A DNA stretch of 64,000 bases from Mytilisepta virgata (taxonomy: Eukaryota > Mollusca > Bivalvia > Mytilida > Mytilidae): positions 57,349,455 to 57,413,454 of the forward strand of contig CM051517.1 in assembly GCA_028015205.1 (NCBI GenBank), given 5' to 3'. The translations under genes and the position numbers were made by a program. This document shows positions 1 to 13,895 of this stretch, piece by piece. A model generated the notes under the pieces. It worked only from the letters and a program-made list of their open reading frames with translations, did no database searches and had not been told where the DNA came from. Numbering within the stretch: the stretch's first letter is position 1; each line of letters starts with the position of its first letter.

Positions 1-504
1 TTCGATGACCTTGACCCTTGACCTTCCATTTTGACCTCTATGGCTCTATAATATGATCCTGAATATAAATATATATGGTTGCTAGGTACTTTTCCATCGG
101 TTGCTAAGGACTTTTTCAATGACCTTGATCCTTGACCTTCAATTTTCACCTCTATAGCTCTATAATAGGGTCCTGACCATAAATATATATGGTTGCTAGG
201 TACTTTTCCGTCCGTTGCTAAGGGCTTTTTTGATGACCTTGATATCTGACTTTTGACCTTGGTACTAAAATGTAGATCTTTTGAAACTGATCTTTTTTGT
301 ATTAACATTTTCTTCATATCTATAATGGTGTTCGAGATATAGTGTAAAATAAACATGAGTCATGGGCATTAACTCCTATAACGAGTCATCGTACAACTTC
401 AGACCCAAAGAGACAAACTTAGATCTTCAGAAGATAAACATTTTCCCCAATATATTTCATCAGCTATTTGTTACGGTTTCTGAGGTATTCTCATAAGAAG
501 GTAT

Positions 505-542
505 AAGGTCAAAGGTCAAGTGCGACCTTGACCTTTGACCTT
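505..542. promoter_or_regulatory. Perfect inverted repeat of DR1 nuclear-receptor-type sites
   Basis: Arms 505-520 and 527-542 are exact reverse complements around a 6-bp spacer. Each arm holds AGGTCA-A-AGGTCA. Further copies start at 795, 2110, 2400, 7302, 15567 and other places in the array. DR1 is the known binding layout for RXR, HNF4 and COUP-TF type receptors. Whether anything binds here is not known. Confidence 0.6.
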
Positions 543-1371
543 GGGGTCATTTCGAAGAATAAGACATTTGATGACTATTGTTGAAAGTCCCAAGTCTCTA
601 CGACTAACAGTTTATGAGTTTTGACCATGTACGCGTTTCGTCAAATATTCAAGGGCCAGTAACTCCTATAAGGAGTCGATAAACCAAGTTGAGCGAAACA
701 TGACAAAGTTGCGTCTTGTGAAGATGAACATTTTTGCCAACATATTTGATCAGCTATTTGTTACGGTTTCTGAGTTATTCTTGTAACAAGGTATAAGGTC
801 AAAGGTCAAGTGTGACCTTGACCTTTGACCTTGGGGTCATTTTGTAGAATAAGACATCTGATGAATAATGGTGAAAGTCCCAAGTCTCTACGACTAACAG
901 TTTACGAGTTTTGATCATGCACGCGCTCCGTCAAATATTCAAGGGCCAGTAACTCCCATAAGGAGTCGATAAACCAAGTTGAGCGAAACATGACAAACTT
1001 GCGTCTTGCGAAGATGAACATTTTTCCTTATATATTTGATCAGCTATTTGTTACGGTTCCTGAGTTATTTTGGTAACAAGGGTTTACGGTATTTGGGCAG
1101 ATAACTCTGTATCGAAAAGAGTTCGGCTTCGCGGTGTCAATCCTGAATCCGGTTTATCATTCCGAACCAACTGGTGAAATATGATTTCGATATGTCGCGA
1201 AATGAAGAAAATTCTTGACATCGAAGTTGGCGGAAAAGAAGAAAAATAATAACTAGAAAGACAATTGTTCAGAGAACAATTGCAAGGTCTTTCCCTTGTC
1301 AAATTGCTATTAAGGCTATTAAGCATGAATGTTGACCTTCTATTTTGACTTGTATAGTCAAAATATAGGAC

Positions 1372-1845
1372 TCTGTCACAATGACCTTGACCATTCACCT
1401 TCGATTTTGACCTCTACAGTTCTAAAATAGGGTCCTGAACATAAATATATATGGTTGCTAGGTACTTTTCCATCAGTTGCTAAGGACTTTGTCAATGACC
1501 TTGACCCTTGACCTTCCATTTTGACCTCTACGGCTTTATAATAGGGTCCTAAGCATAAATATATATGGTTGCTAGGTACTTTTCCATCAGTTGCTAAGGA
1601 CTTTTTCAATGACCTTGACGCCTGACCTTCCATTTTGACCTCTACGGCTCTATAATAGGGTCCTGAGCATAAATATATATGGTTGCTAAGTACTTTTCCA
1701 TCAGTTGCTAAGGACTTTTTCGATGACCTTGACCCTTGACCTTCCATTTTGATCTCTATGGGTCTATAATAGGGTCCTGACCATAAATATATATGGTTGC
1801 TAGGTACTTTTCCATCGGTTGCTAAGGGCTTTTTAGATGACCTTG
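1372..1845. repeat. 114-bp satellite module (representative run of four)
   Basis: Period 114 bp, seen from 'ggttgctagg' or its variant at 1453, 1567, 1681 and 1795. Other runs lie near 1-235, 3000-3705, 4960-5320, 6453-7045, 8155-8625, 9830-10295, 11432-11905, 13240-13895 and 14718-15310, for about 40 copies in all. Each copy carries TGACCTTGA, the reverse complement of the extended half-site TCAAGGTCA. As 114 is 38 x 3, the minus strand stays open with a 38-residue period (motifs such as KSLATDGKVPSNHIYLCSG). I read that as a by-product of the period, not as a protein. Confidence 0.92.
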
Positions 1846-2686
1846 ATATCTGACTTTTGACCTTGGTACTAAAATGTGGATCTTTTGAAACTGATCTTTT
1901 TTTGTATTAACCTTTTCTTCATATCTATAATGGTTTTCGAGATATAGTGTAAAATAAACATGAGTCAAGGGCATTAACTCCTATAAGGAGTCATCGTACA
2001 ACTTCAGACCCAATAAGACAAACTTAGATCTTGACAAGATAAACATTTTCCCCAATATATTTCATCAGCTATTTGTTACGGTTTCTGAGTTATTCTCATA
2101 ACAAGGTATAAGGTCAAAGGTCAAGTGCGACCTTGACCTTTGACCTTGGGGTCATTTTGAAGAATAAGACATTTGATGACTATTGTTGAAAGTCCCAAGT
2201 CTCTACGACTAACAGTTTATGAGTTTTGACCATGTACGCGTTTCGTCAAATATTCAAAGGCCAGTAACTCCTATAAGGAGTCGATAAACCAAGTTGAGCG
2301 AAACATGACAAAGTTGCGTCTTGCAAAGATGAACATTTTTGCCAGCATATTTGATCAGCTATTTGTTACGGTTTCTGAGTTATTCTTGTAACAAGGTATA
2401 AGGTCAAAGGTCAAGTGTGACCTTGACCTTTGACCTTGGGGTCATTTTGTAGAATAAGACATCTGATGAATAATGGTGAAAGTCCCAAGTCTCTACGACT
2501 AACAGTTTACGAGTTTTGATCATGCACGTGCTTCGTCAAATATTCAAGGGCCAGTAACTCCCATAAGGAGTCGATAAACCAAGTTGAGCGAAACATGACA
2601 AACTTGCATTTTGCGAAGATGAACATTTTTCCTTATATATTTGATGAGCTATTTGTTACGGTTCCTGAGTTATTTCGATAACAAGG
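1846..2686. repeat. 290-bp satellite module with inverted DR1 motif (representative)
   Basis: The module repeats at 290 bp (inverted motif starts at 505 and 795, then 2110 and 2400). It contains ACTCCTATAAGGAGT, a short palindrome, and a perfect inverted repeat: AAGGTCAAAGGTCAAG, six bases, then CTTGACCTTTGACCTT. Each arm is a DR1 direct repeat of AGGTCA. The same module is found between the 114-bp run and the end block in every unit. In the copy at 3953-3976 the half-site is present three times in a row. Confidence 0.9.
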
Positions 2687-4732
2687 GTTTACGGTATTTG
2701 GGCAGATAACTCTGTATGGAAAAGAGTTCGGCTTCGCGGTGTCAGTCCTGAATCCGGTTTATCATTCCGAACCAACTGTTGAAATATCATTTCGATATGT
2801 CGCGAAATGAAGAAAATTCTTGACATCGAAGTTGGCGGAAAAGAAGAAAAATAATAATAAGAAGAATAATAATAACTAGAAAGACAATTGTTCAGAGAAC
2901 AATTGCAAGGTCTTTCCCTTGTCAAATAGCAATTAAGGCTATTAAGCATGACTGTTGACCTTCTATTTTGACTTGTATAGTCAAATTATAGGACTCTGTC
3001 ACACTGAACTTGACCATTGACCTTCGATTTTGACCTCTACAGCTCTAAAATAGGTCCCTGAACATAAATATATATGGTTGCTAGGTACTTTTACATCGGT
3101 TGCTAAGGACTTTTTCAATGACCTTGACCCTTGACCTTTCATTTTAAGTTCTACGGCTCTATAATATGGTCCTGAGCATAAATATATATGGTTGCTAGGT
3201 ACTTTTCCATCGGTTACTAAGGACTTTTTCAATAACCTTGACCAATGACCTTCGATTTTACCTCAACAGCTCTAAAAAAGGTTCCTGAACATAAATATAT
3301 ATGGTTGCTAGGTATTTTTCCATCAGTTGCTAAGGACTTTTTCAATGACCTTGACCCTTAACCTTCCATTTTCACCTGTACGGCTCTATAATAGTGTCCT
3401 GAGCATAAATATATATGGTTGCTAAGTACTTTTCCATCAGTAACTAAGGACTTTTTCGATGACCTTGACCCTAGACCTTCCATTTTGACCTCTATGGCTC
3501 TATAATATGATCCTGAACATAAATATATATGGTTGCTAGGTACTTTTCCATCGGTTGCTAAGGCCTTTTTCAATGACCTTGATCCTTGATCTTCAATTTT
3601 CACCTCTATAGTTCTATAATAGGGTCCTGACCATAAATATATATGGTTGCTAGGTACTTTTCCGTCGGTTGCTAAGGGCTTTTTCGATGACCTTGATATC
3701 TGACTTTTGACCTTGGTACTAAAATGTAGATCTTTTGAAACTGATCTTTTTTTGTATTAACCTTTTCTTCATATCTATAATGGTTTTCGAGATATAGTGT
3801 AAAATTAACATGAGTCAAGGGCATTAACTCCTATAAGGAGTCATCGTACAACTTCAGACCCAAAGAGACAAACTTAGATCTTGACAAGATTAACATTTTC
3901 CCCAATATATTTCATCAGCTATTTGTTACGGTTTCTGAGTTATTCTCATAACAAGGTCAAAGGTCAAAGGTCAAGTGCGACCTTGACCTTTGACCTTGGG
4001 GTCATTTTGAAGAATAAGACATTTGATGACTATTGTTGAAAGTCCCAAGTCTCTACAACTAACAGTTTATGAGTTTTGACCATGTACGCGTTTCGTCAAA
4101 TATTCAAGGGCCAGTAACTCCTATAAGGAGTCGATAAACCAAGTTGAGCGAAACATGAAAAAGTTGCGTCTTGCGAAGATGAACATTTTTGCCAACATAT
4201 TTGATCAGCTATTTGTTACGGTTTCTGAGTTATTCTGGTAACAAGGTATAAGGTCAAAGGTCAAGTGTGACCTTGACCTTTGACCTTGGGATCATTTTGT
4301 AGAATAAGACATCTGATGTATAATGGTGAAAGTCCCAAGTCTCTACGACTAACAGTTTACGAGTTTTGATCATGCACGCGCTCCGTCAAATATTCAAGGG
4401 CCAGTAACTCCCATAAGGAGTCGATAAACCAAGTTGAGCGAAACATGACAAACTTGCGTCTTGCGAAGATGAACATTTTTCCTTATATATTTGATCAGCT
4501 ATTTGTTACGGTTCCTGAGTTATTTTGGTAACAAGGGTTTACGGTATTTGGGCAGATAACTCTGTATGGAAAAGAGTTCGGCTTCACGGTGTCAATCCTG
4601 AATCCGGTTTATCATTCCGAACCAACTGGTGAAATATCATTTCGATATGTCGCGAAATGAAGAAAATTCTTGACATCGAAGTTGGCGGAAAAGAAGAAAA
4701 ATAATAATAAGAATAATAATAATAATAATAAT

Positions 4733-4834
4733 CATACGAATTACAGAAAGGTCTTTCCGTTGGAAACGGGAAAGACCTTAATAATCATACGAATTACAGA
4801 AAGGTCTTTCCGTTGGAAACGGGAAAGACCTTAA
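4733..4834. repeat. Two tandem copies of the hairpin-1 cassette
   Basis: Two copies of the 'catacgaattacagaaagg' hairpin cassette, 53 bp apart, follow a long AAT tract in the third unit. Confidence 0.85.
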
Positions 4835-6316
4835 TAACTAGAAAGACAATTGTTCAGAGAACAATTGCAAGGTCTTTCCCGTCTCAAATTCCAATTAAGG
4901 CTATTAAGCATGACTGTTGACCTTCTATTTTGACTTGCATAGTCAAAATATAGGATTCTGTGACAATGACCTTGACCTTTGACCTTCGATTTTGACCTCT
5001 ACAGCTCTAAAATAGGTCCCTGAACATAAATATATATGGTTGCTAGGTACTTTTCCATCAGTTACTAAGGACTTTTTCGATGACCTTGACCCTTGACCTT
5101 TCATTTTGACCTCTATGGCTCTATAATATGATCCTGAGCATAAATATATATGGTTGCTAGGTACTTTTCCATCGGTTGCTAAGGACTTTTTCAATGACCT
5201 TGATCCTTGACCTTCAATTTTCACCTCTATAGTTCTATTATAGGGTCCTGACCATAAATATATATGGTTGCTAGGTACTTTTCCGTCGGTTGCTAAGGGC
5301 TTTTTTGATGACCTTGATATTTGACTTTTGACCTTGGTACTAAAATGTAGATCTTTTGAAACTGATCTTTTTTTGTATTAACATTTTCTTCATATCTATA
5401 ATGGTTTTCGAGATATAGGATAAAACAAACATGCATCAAGGGCAGTAACTCGTATAAGGAGTCATCGTACAACTTCAGACCCAATGAGACAAACTTAGAT
5501 CTTGACAAGATAAACATTTCCCCCAATATACTTCATCAGCTATTTGTTAAGGTTTCTGAGTTATTTTCATAACAAGGTATAAGGTCAAAGGTCAAGTGCG
5601 ACCTTGACCTTTGACCTTGGGGTCATTTTGAAGAATAAGACATTTGATGACTATTGGTGAAAGTCCCAAGTCTCTACGACTAACAGTTTATGAGTTTTGA
5701 CCATGTACGCGTTTCGTCAAATATTAAAGGGCCAGTAACTCCTATAAGGAGTCGATAAACCAATTTGAGCGAAACAGGACAAAGTTGCGTCTTGCAAAGA
5801 TGAACATTTTTGCCAACATATTTCATCAGCTATCTTTTACGGTTTATGAGTTATTTCCATAACAAGGTATAAGGTCAAAGGTCAACTTTGACCTTGACCT
5901 TTGACCTTGGAGCCATTTTGTACAATAAAACATCTGATGACTAATGGTGAAAGTCCCAATTCTCTACGACTAACGGTTTATGAGTTTTGATCATGCACGC
6001 ACTCCGTCAAATATTCAAGGGCTAGTAACTCCCATAAGGAGTCGATAAACCAAGTTAAGTGAAATCTGACAAAGTTGCGTCTTGCGAAGGTGAACATTTT
6101 TCCCAATATATTTAATCGGCTATTTGTTACGGTTCCTGAGTTATTTCGATAACAATGGTTTACGGTATTTGGGCAGATAACTCTGTATGGAAAAGAGTTC
6201 GGCTTCGCGGTGTCAATCCTGAATCCGGTTTATCATTCCGAACCAACTGGTGAAATATCATTTCGATATGTCGCGAAATGAAGAAAATTCTTGACATCGA
6301 AGTTGGCGGAAAAGAA

Positions 6317-8049
6317 GAAAAATAATAATAACTAGAAAGACAATTGTTCAGAGAACAATTGCAAGGTTTTTCCCTTGTCAAATAGCAATTAAGGCCATTA
6401 AGCATGACTGTTGACCTTCTATTTTGACTTGTATAGTCAAAATATAGGACTCTGTCACATTGAACTTGACCATTGATCATCGATTTTGACCTCTACAACT
6501 CTAAAATAGGTCCCTGAACATAAATATATATGGTTGCTAGGTACTTTTACATCGGTTGCTAAGGACTTTTTCAATGACCTTGACCCTTGACCTTCCATTT
6601 TAAGCTCTACGGTTCTATAATATGGTCCTGAGCATAAATATATATGGTTGCTAGGTACTTTTCCATCGGTTACTAAGGAATTTTTCAATGACCTTGACCC
6701 TTGACCTTCCATTTTGACCTCTATGGCTCTATAATATGATCCTGAGCATAAATATATATGGTTGCTAGGTACTTTTCCATCAGTTGCTAAGGACTTTTTC
6801 GATGACCTTGACCCTTGACCTTCCATTTTGACTTCTATGGCTCTATAATAGGATCCTGAACATAAATATATATGGTTGCTAGGTACTTTTCCATCGGTTG
6901 CTAAGGACTTTTTCAATGACCTTGATCCTTGACCTTCAATTTTCACCTCTATAGTTCTATAATAGGGTCCTGACCATAAATATATATGGTTGCTAGGTAC
7001 TTTTCCGTCGGTTGCTAAGGGTTTTTTTGATGACCTTGATATCTGACTTTTGACCTTGGTACTAAAATGTAGATCTTTTGAAACTGATCTTTTTTTGTAT
7101 TAACATTTTCTTCATATCTATAATGGTTTTCGAGATATAGGATAAAACAAACATGCCTCAAGGGCAGTAACTCGTATAAGGAGTCAACGTACAACTTTAT
7201 ACCCATGAGACAAACTTAGATCTTGACAAGATAAACATTTCCCCCAATATATTTCATCAGCTATTTGTTACGGTTTCTACGTTATTCTCATAACAAGATA
7301 TAAGGTCAAAGGTCAAGTGCGACCTTGACCTTTGACCTTGGGGTCATTTTGAAGAATAAGACATTTGATGACTATTGGTGAAAGTCCCAAGTCTCTACGA
7401 CTAGATGTTTCTGAGTTTTGACCATGTACGCGTTTCGTCAAATATTCAAGGGCCAGTAACTCCTATAAGAAGTCGATAAACCAAGCTGAGCGAAACATGA
7501 CAAAGTTGCGTCTTGCAAAGATGAACATTTTTGCCAACATATTTCATCAGCTATCTTTTACGGTTTATGAGTTATTTCCATAACAAGGTATCAGGTCAAA
7601 GGTCATGTATGACCTTGACCTTTGACCTTGGGGTCATTTTGTAAAATAAGACATCTGATGACTATTGGTGAAAGTCCCAAGTCTCTACGACTAACGGTTT
7701 ACGAGTTTTGATCATGCACGCGCTCCATCAAATATTCAAGGGCCAGTAACTCCCATAAGGAATCGATAAACTGAGTTGAGCGAAACATAACAAACTTGCG
7801 TCTTGCAAAGATGAACACTTTTCCTTATATATTTGATCAGCTATTTGTTACGGTTTTTGAGTTATTTCGATAACAATGGTTTACGGTATTTGGGCAGATA
7901 ACTCTGTATGGAAAAGAGTTCGGCTTCGCGGTGTCAATCCTGAATCCGGTTTATCATTCCGAACCAACTGGTGAAATATCATTTTGATATGTCGCGAAAT
8001 GAAGAAAATTCTTGACATCGAAGTTGGCGGAAAAGAAGAAAAATAATAA
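6317..8049. repeat. Satellite unit duplicated at +8,265 bp, copy 1
   Basis: This stretch matches 14582-16314 at a constant offset of 8,265 bp. The long minus-strand open frames inside give identical translations, and idiosyncratic changes such as 'aaggtttttccc' and 'ttacatcgg' are shared. Both edges fall in AAT/AATA tracts. Intervening units differ at many positions. Confidence 0.9.
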
Positions 8050-9462
8050 CTAGAAAGACAATTGTTCAGAGAACAATTGCAAGGTCTTTCCCTAGTCAAA
8101 TTGACCTTTTAATCCTAAGTTGCTAAGGATATTAGTCAAAATATAGGACTCTGTCCCAATGACCTTCACCCTTGACCTTCCATTTTACCTCTACAGCTCT
8201 AAAAAAGGTTCCTGAACATAAATATATATGGTTGCTAGGTACTTTTCCATCAGTTGCTAAGGACTTTTTCAATGACCTTGACCCCTGACCTTCCATTTTG
8301 ACCTCTACGGCTCTATAATAGTGTCCTGAGCATAAATATATATGGTTGCTAGGTACTTTTCCATCAGTTACTAAGGACTTTTTCGATGACCTTGACCCTT
8401 GACCTTCCATTTTGAACTCTATGGCTCTATAATATGATCCTGAACATAAATATATATGGTTGCTAGGTACTTTTCCATCGGTTGCTAAGGACTTTTTCAA
8501 TGACCTTGATCTTTGACCTTCAATTTTCACCTCTATAGTTCTATAATAGGGTCCTGACCATAAATATATATGGTTGCTAGGTACTTTTCCGTCGGTTGCT
8601 AAGGGCTTTTTTGATGACCTTGATATCTGACTTTTGACCTTGGTACTAAAATGTAGATCTTTTGAAACTGATCTTTTTTTGTATTAACATTTTCTTCATA
8701 TTTATAATGGTTTTCGAGATATAGTGTAAAATAAACATGAGTCAAGGGCATTAACTCCTATAAGGAGTCATCGTACAACTTCAGACCCAATGAGGCAAAC
8801 TGAGATCTTGACAAGATAAACATTTTTCCCAATATATTTCATCAGCTATTTGTTACGGTTTCTGAGTTATTCTCATAACAAGGTATAAGGTCAAAGGTCA
8901 AGTGTGACCTTGACCTTTGACTTTGGGGTCATTTTGTAGAATAAGACATCTGATGACTAATGGTGAAAGTCCCAAGTCTCTACGACTAACGGTTTACGAG
9001 TTTTGATCATGCACGCGCTCCGTCAAATTATCAAGGGCCAGTAACTCCTAAAAGGAGTCGATAAACCAAGTTGAGCGAAACAGGACAAAGTTGCGTCTTG
9101 CAAAGATGAACATTTTTGCCAACATATGTCATCAGCTATCTTTTACGGTTTATGAGTTATTTCCATAACAAGGGATAAGGTCAAAGGTCAAGTGTGACCT
9201 TGACCTTTGACCTTGGGGTCATTTTGTAGAATAAGACATCTGATGAATAATGGTGAAAGTCCCAAGTCTCTACGACTAACGGTTTATGAGTTTTGATCAT
9301 GCACGCGCTCCGTCAAATATTCAAGGGCCAGTAACTCCCATAAGGAGTCGATAAACCAAGTTGAGCGAAACATGACAAAGTTGCGTCTTGCGAAGATGAA
9401 CATTTTTCCTAATATATTTGATCAGCTGTTTGTTACGGTTCCTGAGTTATTTCGATAACAAT

Positions 9463-9785
9463 GGTTTACGGTATTTGGGCAGATAACTCTGTATGGAAAA
9501 GAGTTCGGCTTCGCGGTGTCAATCCTGAATCCGGTTTATCATTCCGAACCAACTGGTGAAATATCATTTCGATATGTCGCGAAATGAAGAAAATTCTTGA
9601 CATCGAAGTTGGCGGAAAAGAAGACAAAAAATAATAAGAATAATAATCAGACGAATTACAGAAAGGTCTTTCCGTTGGAAACGGGAAAGACCTTAATAAC
9701 TAGAAAGACAATTGTTCAGAGAACAATTGCAAGGTCTTTCCCGAGTCGAATTGCAATTAAGGCTATTAAGCATGACTGTTGACCT
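9463..9785. repeat. Unit end block with AAT tract and two hairpins (representative)
   Basis: The block starts at the landmark 'tttacggtatttgggcag', passes a conserved 'ggcggaaaagaaga' and an AAT-rich tract, then carries two hairpins. Hairpin 1 (9663-9694) pairs AAGGTCTTTCCGTT with AACGGgAAAGACCTT (one bulged g) around GGA. Hairpin 2 (9709-9729) pairs CAATTGTTC with GAACAATTG around AGA. Hairpin 2 is in every unit. Hairpin 1 varies from zero to four copies. CTAG sits five bases after hairpin 1. Confidence 0.85.
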
Positions 9786-12700
9786 TGTATTTTGACTTGT
9801 ATAGTCAAAATATAGGACTTTATCACAATGACTTTTACCATTGACCTTCGATTTTGACCTCTACAGCTCTAAAATAGGCTCCTGAACATAAATATATATG
9901 GTTGCTAGGTACTTTTCCATCAGTTACTAAGGACTTTTTCGATGACCATGACCTTTGACCTTTCATTTTGACCTCTATGGCTCTATAATATGATCCTGAA
10001 CATAAATATATATGGTTGCTAGGTACTTTTCCATCAGTTACTAAGGACTTTTTTGATGACCTTGACCCTTGACCTTCAATTTTGATCTTTGTGGCTCTAT
10101 AATATGATCCTGAACATAAATATATATGGTTGCTAGGTACTTTTCCATCGGTTGCTAAGGACTTTTTTAATGACCTTGATCCTTGACCTTTCATTTTCGA
10201 CTCTATAGTTCTATAATAGGGTCCTGACCATAAATATATATGGTTGTTAGGTACTTTTCCGTCGGTTGCTAAGGGCTTTTTTGATGACCTTGATATCTGA
10301 CGTTTGACCTTGGTACTAAAATGTAGATCTTTTGAAACTGATCTTTTTTTGTATTAACATTTTCTTCATATCTATAATGGTTTTCGAGATATAGGATAAA
10401 ACAAACATGCCTCAAGGGCAGTAACTCGTATAAGGAGTCATCGTACAACTTCAGACTCAATGAGACAAATCTAGATCTTGACAAGATAAACATTTCCCCC
10501 AATATATTTCATCAGCTATTTGTTACGGTTTCTGAGTTATTCTCATAACAAGGTATAAGGTCAAAGGTCAAGTGCGACCTTGACCTTTGACCTTGGGGTC
10601 ATTTTGAAGAATAAGACATTTGATGACTATTGGTGAAAGTCCCAAGTCTCTACGACTAACAGTTTATGAGTTTTGACCATGTACGCATTTCGTCAAATAT
10701 TCAAGGGCCAGTAACTCCTATAAGGAGTCGATAAACCAAGTTGAGCGAAACACGACAAAGTTGCGTCTTGCAAAGATGAACATTTTTGCCAACATATTTC
10801 ATCAGCTATCTTTTACGGTTTATGAGTTATTTCCATAACAAGGTATAAGGTCAAAGGTCAAGTGTGACCTTGACCTTTGACCTTGGGGCCATTTTGTAGA
10901 ATAAGACATCTGATGACTAATGGTGAAAGTCCCAAGTCTCTACGACTAGCGGTTTATGAGTTTTGACCATGCACGCGCTCGGTCAAATATTCAAGGGCCA
11001 GTAACTCCCATAAGGAGTCGATAAAACAAGTTGATTGAAATCTGGCAAAGTTGCGTCTTGCGAAGGTGAACATTTTTCCTAATATATTTGATCAGCTATT
11101 TGTTACGGTTCCTGAGTTATTTCGATAACAATGGTTTACGGTATTTGGGCAGATAACTCTGCATGGAAAAGAGTTCGGCTTCGCGGTGTCAATCCTGAAT
11201 CCGGTTTATCATTCCGAACCAACTGGTGAAATATCATTTCGATATGTCGCGAAATGAAGAAAATTCTTGACATCGAAGTTGGCGGAAAAGAAGAAAAATA
11301 ATAATAACTAGAAAGACAATTGTTCAGAGAACAATTGCAAGGTCTTTCCCGAGTCGAATTACAATTAAGGCTATTAAGCATGACTGTTGACCTTGTATTT
11401 TGACTTGTATAGTCAAAATATAGGACTATCACAATGACCTTGACCATTGACCTTCGATTTTGACCTCTACAGCTCTAAAATAGGTTCCTGAACATAAATA
11501 TATATGGTTGCTAGGTACTTTTCAATCAGTTACTAAGGACTTTTTCGATGACCTTGACCCTTGACCTTCCATTTTGACCTCTATGGCTCTATAATATGAT
11601 CCTGAGCATAAATATATATGGTTGCTAGGTACTTTTCCGTCAGTTGCTAAGGACTTTTTCAATGACCTTGAACCTTGACCTTCCATTTTGACCTCTATGG
11701 CTCTATAATATGATCCTGAGCATAAATATATATGGTTGCTAGGTACTTTTCCATCGGTTGCTAAGGACTTTGTCAATGACCTTGATCCTTGACCTTCCAT
11801 TTTGACCTCTATGGCTCTATAATAGGGTCCTGAGCATTAATATATATGGTTGCTAGGTACTTTTCCATCGGTTGCTAAGGGCTTTTTTGATGACCTTGAT
11901 ATCTGACTTTTGACCTTGGTACTAAAATGTAGATCTTTTGAAACTGATCTTTTTTTGTATTAACATTTTCTTCATATTTATAATGGTTTTCGAGATATAG
12001 TGTAAAATAAACTTGAGTCAAGGGCATTAACTCCTATAAGGAGTCATCTTAGAACTTCAGACCCAATGAGGCAAACTTAGATCTTGACAAGATAAACATT
12101 TTCCCCAATATATTTCATCAGCTATTTGTTACGGTTTCTGAGTTATTCTCATAACAAGGTAAAAGGTCAAAGGTCAAGTGTGACCTTGACCTTTGACCTT
12201 GGAGTCATTTTGAAGAATAAAACATTTGATGACTATTGGTGAAAGTCCCAAGTCTCTACGACTAACAGTTTCTGAGTTTTGACCATGTACGCGTTTCGTC
12301 AAATATTCAAGGGCCAGTAACTCCCATAAGGAGTCGATAAACCAAGTTGAGCGAAACATGACAAAGTTGCGTCTTGCAAAGATGAACATTTTTGCCAACA
12401 TATTTCATCAGCTATCTTTTACGGTTTATGAGTTATTTCCATAACAAGGTATAAGGTCAAAGGTCAAGTGTGACCTTGACCTTTCACCTTGGGGTCATTT
12501 TGTAGAATAAGACATCTGATGACTAATGGTGAAAGTCCCAAGTCTCTACGACTAACGGTTTATGAGTTTTAATCATGCACGCGCTCCGTCAAATATTCAA
12601 GGGCCAGTAACTCCCATAAGGAGTCGATAAACCAAGTTGAGCGAAACATGACAAACTTGCGTCTTGCGAAGATGAACATTTTTCCTAATATATTTGATCA

Positions 12701-12926
12701 GCTATTTGTTACGGTTCCTGAGTTATTTCGATAACAATAGTTTACGGTATTTGGGCAGATAACTCTGTATGGAAAAGAGTTCGGCTTCGCGGTGTCAATC
12801 CTGAATCCGGTTTATCATTCCGAACTAGCTGGTGAAATATCATTTTGATATGTCGCGAAATGAAGAAAATTCTTGACATCGAAGTTGGCGGAAAAGAAGA
12901 CAAAAAATAATAAGAATAATAATAAT

Positions 12927-13142
12927 CAGACGAATTACAGAAAGGTCTTTCCGTTGGAAACGGGAAAGACCTTAATAATAATCAGACGAATTACAGAAAG
13001 GTCTTTCCGTTGGAAACGGGAAAGACCTTAATAATAATCAGACGAATTACAGAAAGGTCTTTCCGTTGGAAACGGGAAAGACCTTAATAATAATCAGACG
13101 AATTACAGAAAGGTCTTTCCGTTGGAAACGGGAAAGACCTTA
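12927..13142. repeat. Four tandem copies of the 56-bp hairpin-1 cassette
   Basis: Copies begin at 12927, 12983, 13039 and 13095. They look identical and are joined by AATAATAAT linkers. Neighbouring units have none, one or two copies, so this is a local expansion of the hairpin cassette. Confidence 0.9.
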
Positions 13143-13895
13143 ACTAGAAAGACAATTGTTCAGAGAACAATTGCAAGGTCTTTCCCTCATCAAATTGCTA
13201 TTAAGGCTATTAAGCATGAATGTTGACACTCTATTTTGACATGTAATAGGGTCCTGAGCATAAATATATATGGTTGCTAGGTACTTTTCCATCAGTTGCT
13301 AAGGACTTTCTCAATGACCTTGACCCTTGACCTTCCATTTTGACCTCTATGGCTCTACAATATGATTCTGAGCATAATATCTATGGTTGCTAGGTACTTT
13401 TCCATCAGTTGCTAAGGACTTTTTCGATGACCTTGACCCTTGACCTTCCATTTTGACCTCTATGGCTCTATAATAGGGTCCTGAGCATAAATATATATGA
13501 TTGCTAGGTACTTTTCCATCAGTTCCTAAGGACTTTCTCAATGACCTTGACCCTTGACCTTCCATTTTGACCTCTATGGCTCTACAATATGATTCTGAGC
13601 ATAATATCTATGGTTGCTAGGTACTTTTCCATCAGTTGCTAAGGACTTTTTCGATGACCTTGACCCTTGACCTTCCATTTTGACCTCTATGGTTCTATAA
13701 TAGGGTCCTGACCATAAATATATATGGTTGGTAGGTACTTTTCTATCAGTTGCTAAGGACTTTTTCAATGACCTTGACCCTTGACCTCCCATTTTGACCT
13801 CTATGGGTCTATAATAGGGCCCTGACCATAAATATATATGGTTGCTAGGTACTTTTCCATCGGTTGCTAACGGGTTTTTTGATGAACTTGATATC

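Noticed and set aside
6455..6946. 163-codon minus-strand frame with repeated KSLATDGKVPSNHIYLCSG-type units
   Set aside because: It is a translation of the 114-bp satellite, whose period is a multiple of three; the same happens in most units. No start context or other coding signs.
9597..9782. Short plus-strand frames over the AAT tract (runs of Asn)
   Set aside because: They translate the microsatellite and hairpins only.
12927..13142. CRISPR-like regular spacing of the hairpin cassettes
   Set aside because: The intervening sequence is the same AAT linker each time, with no unique spacers, and the genome is animal.
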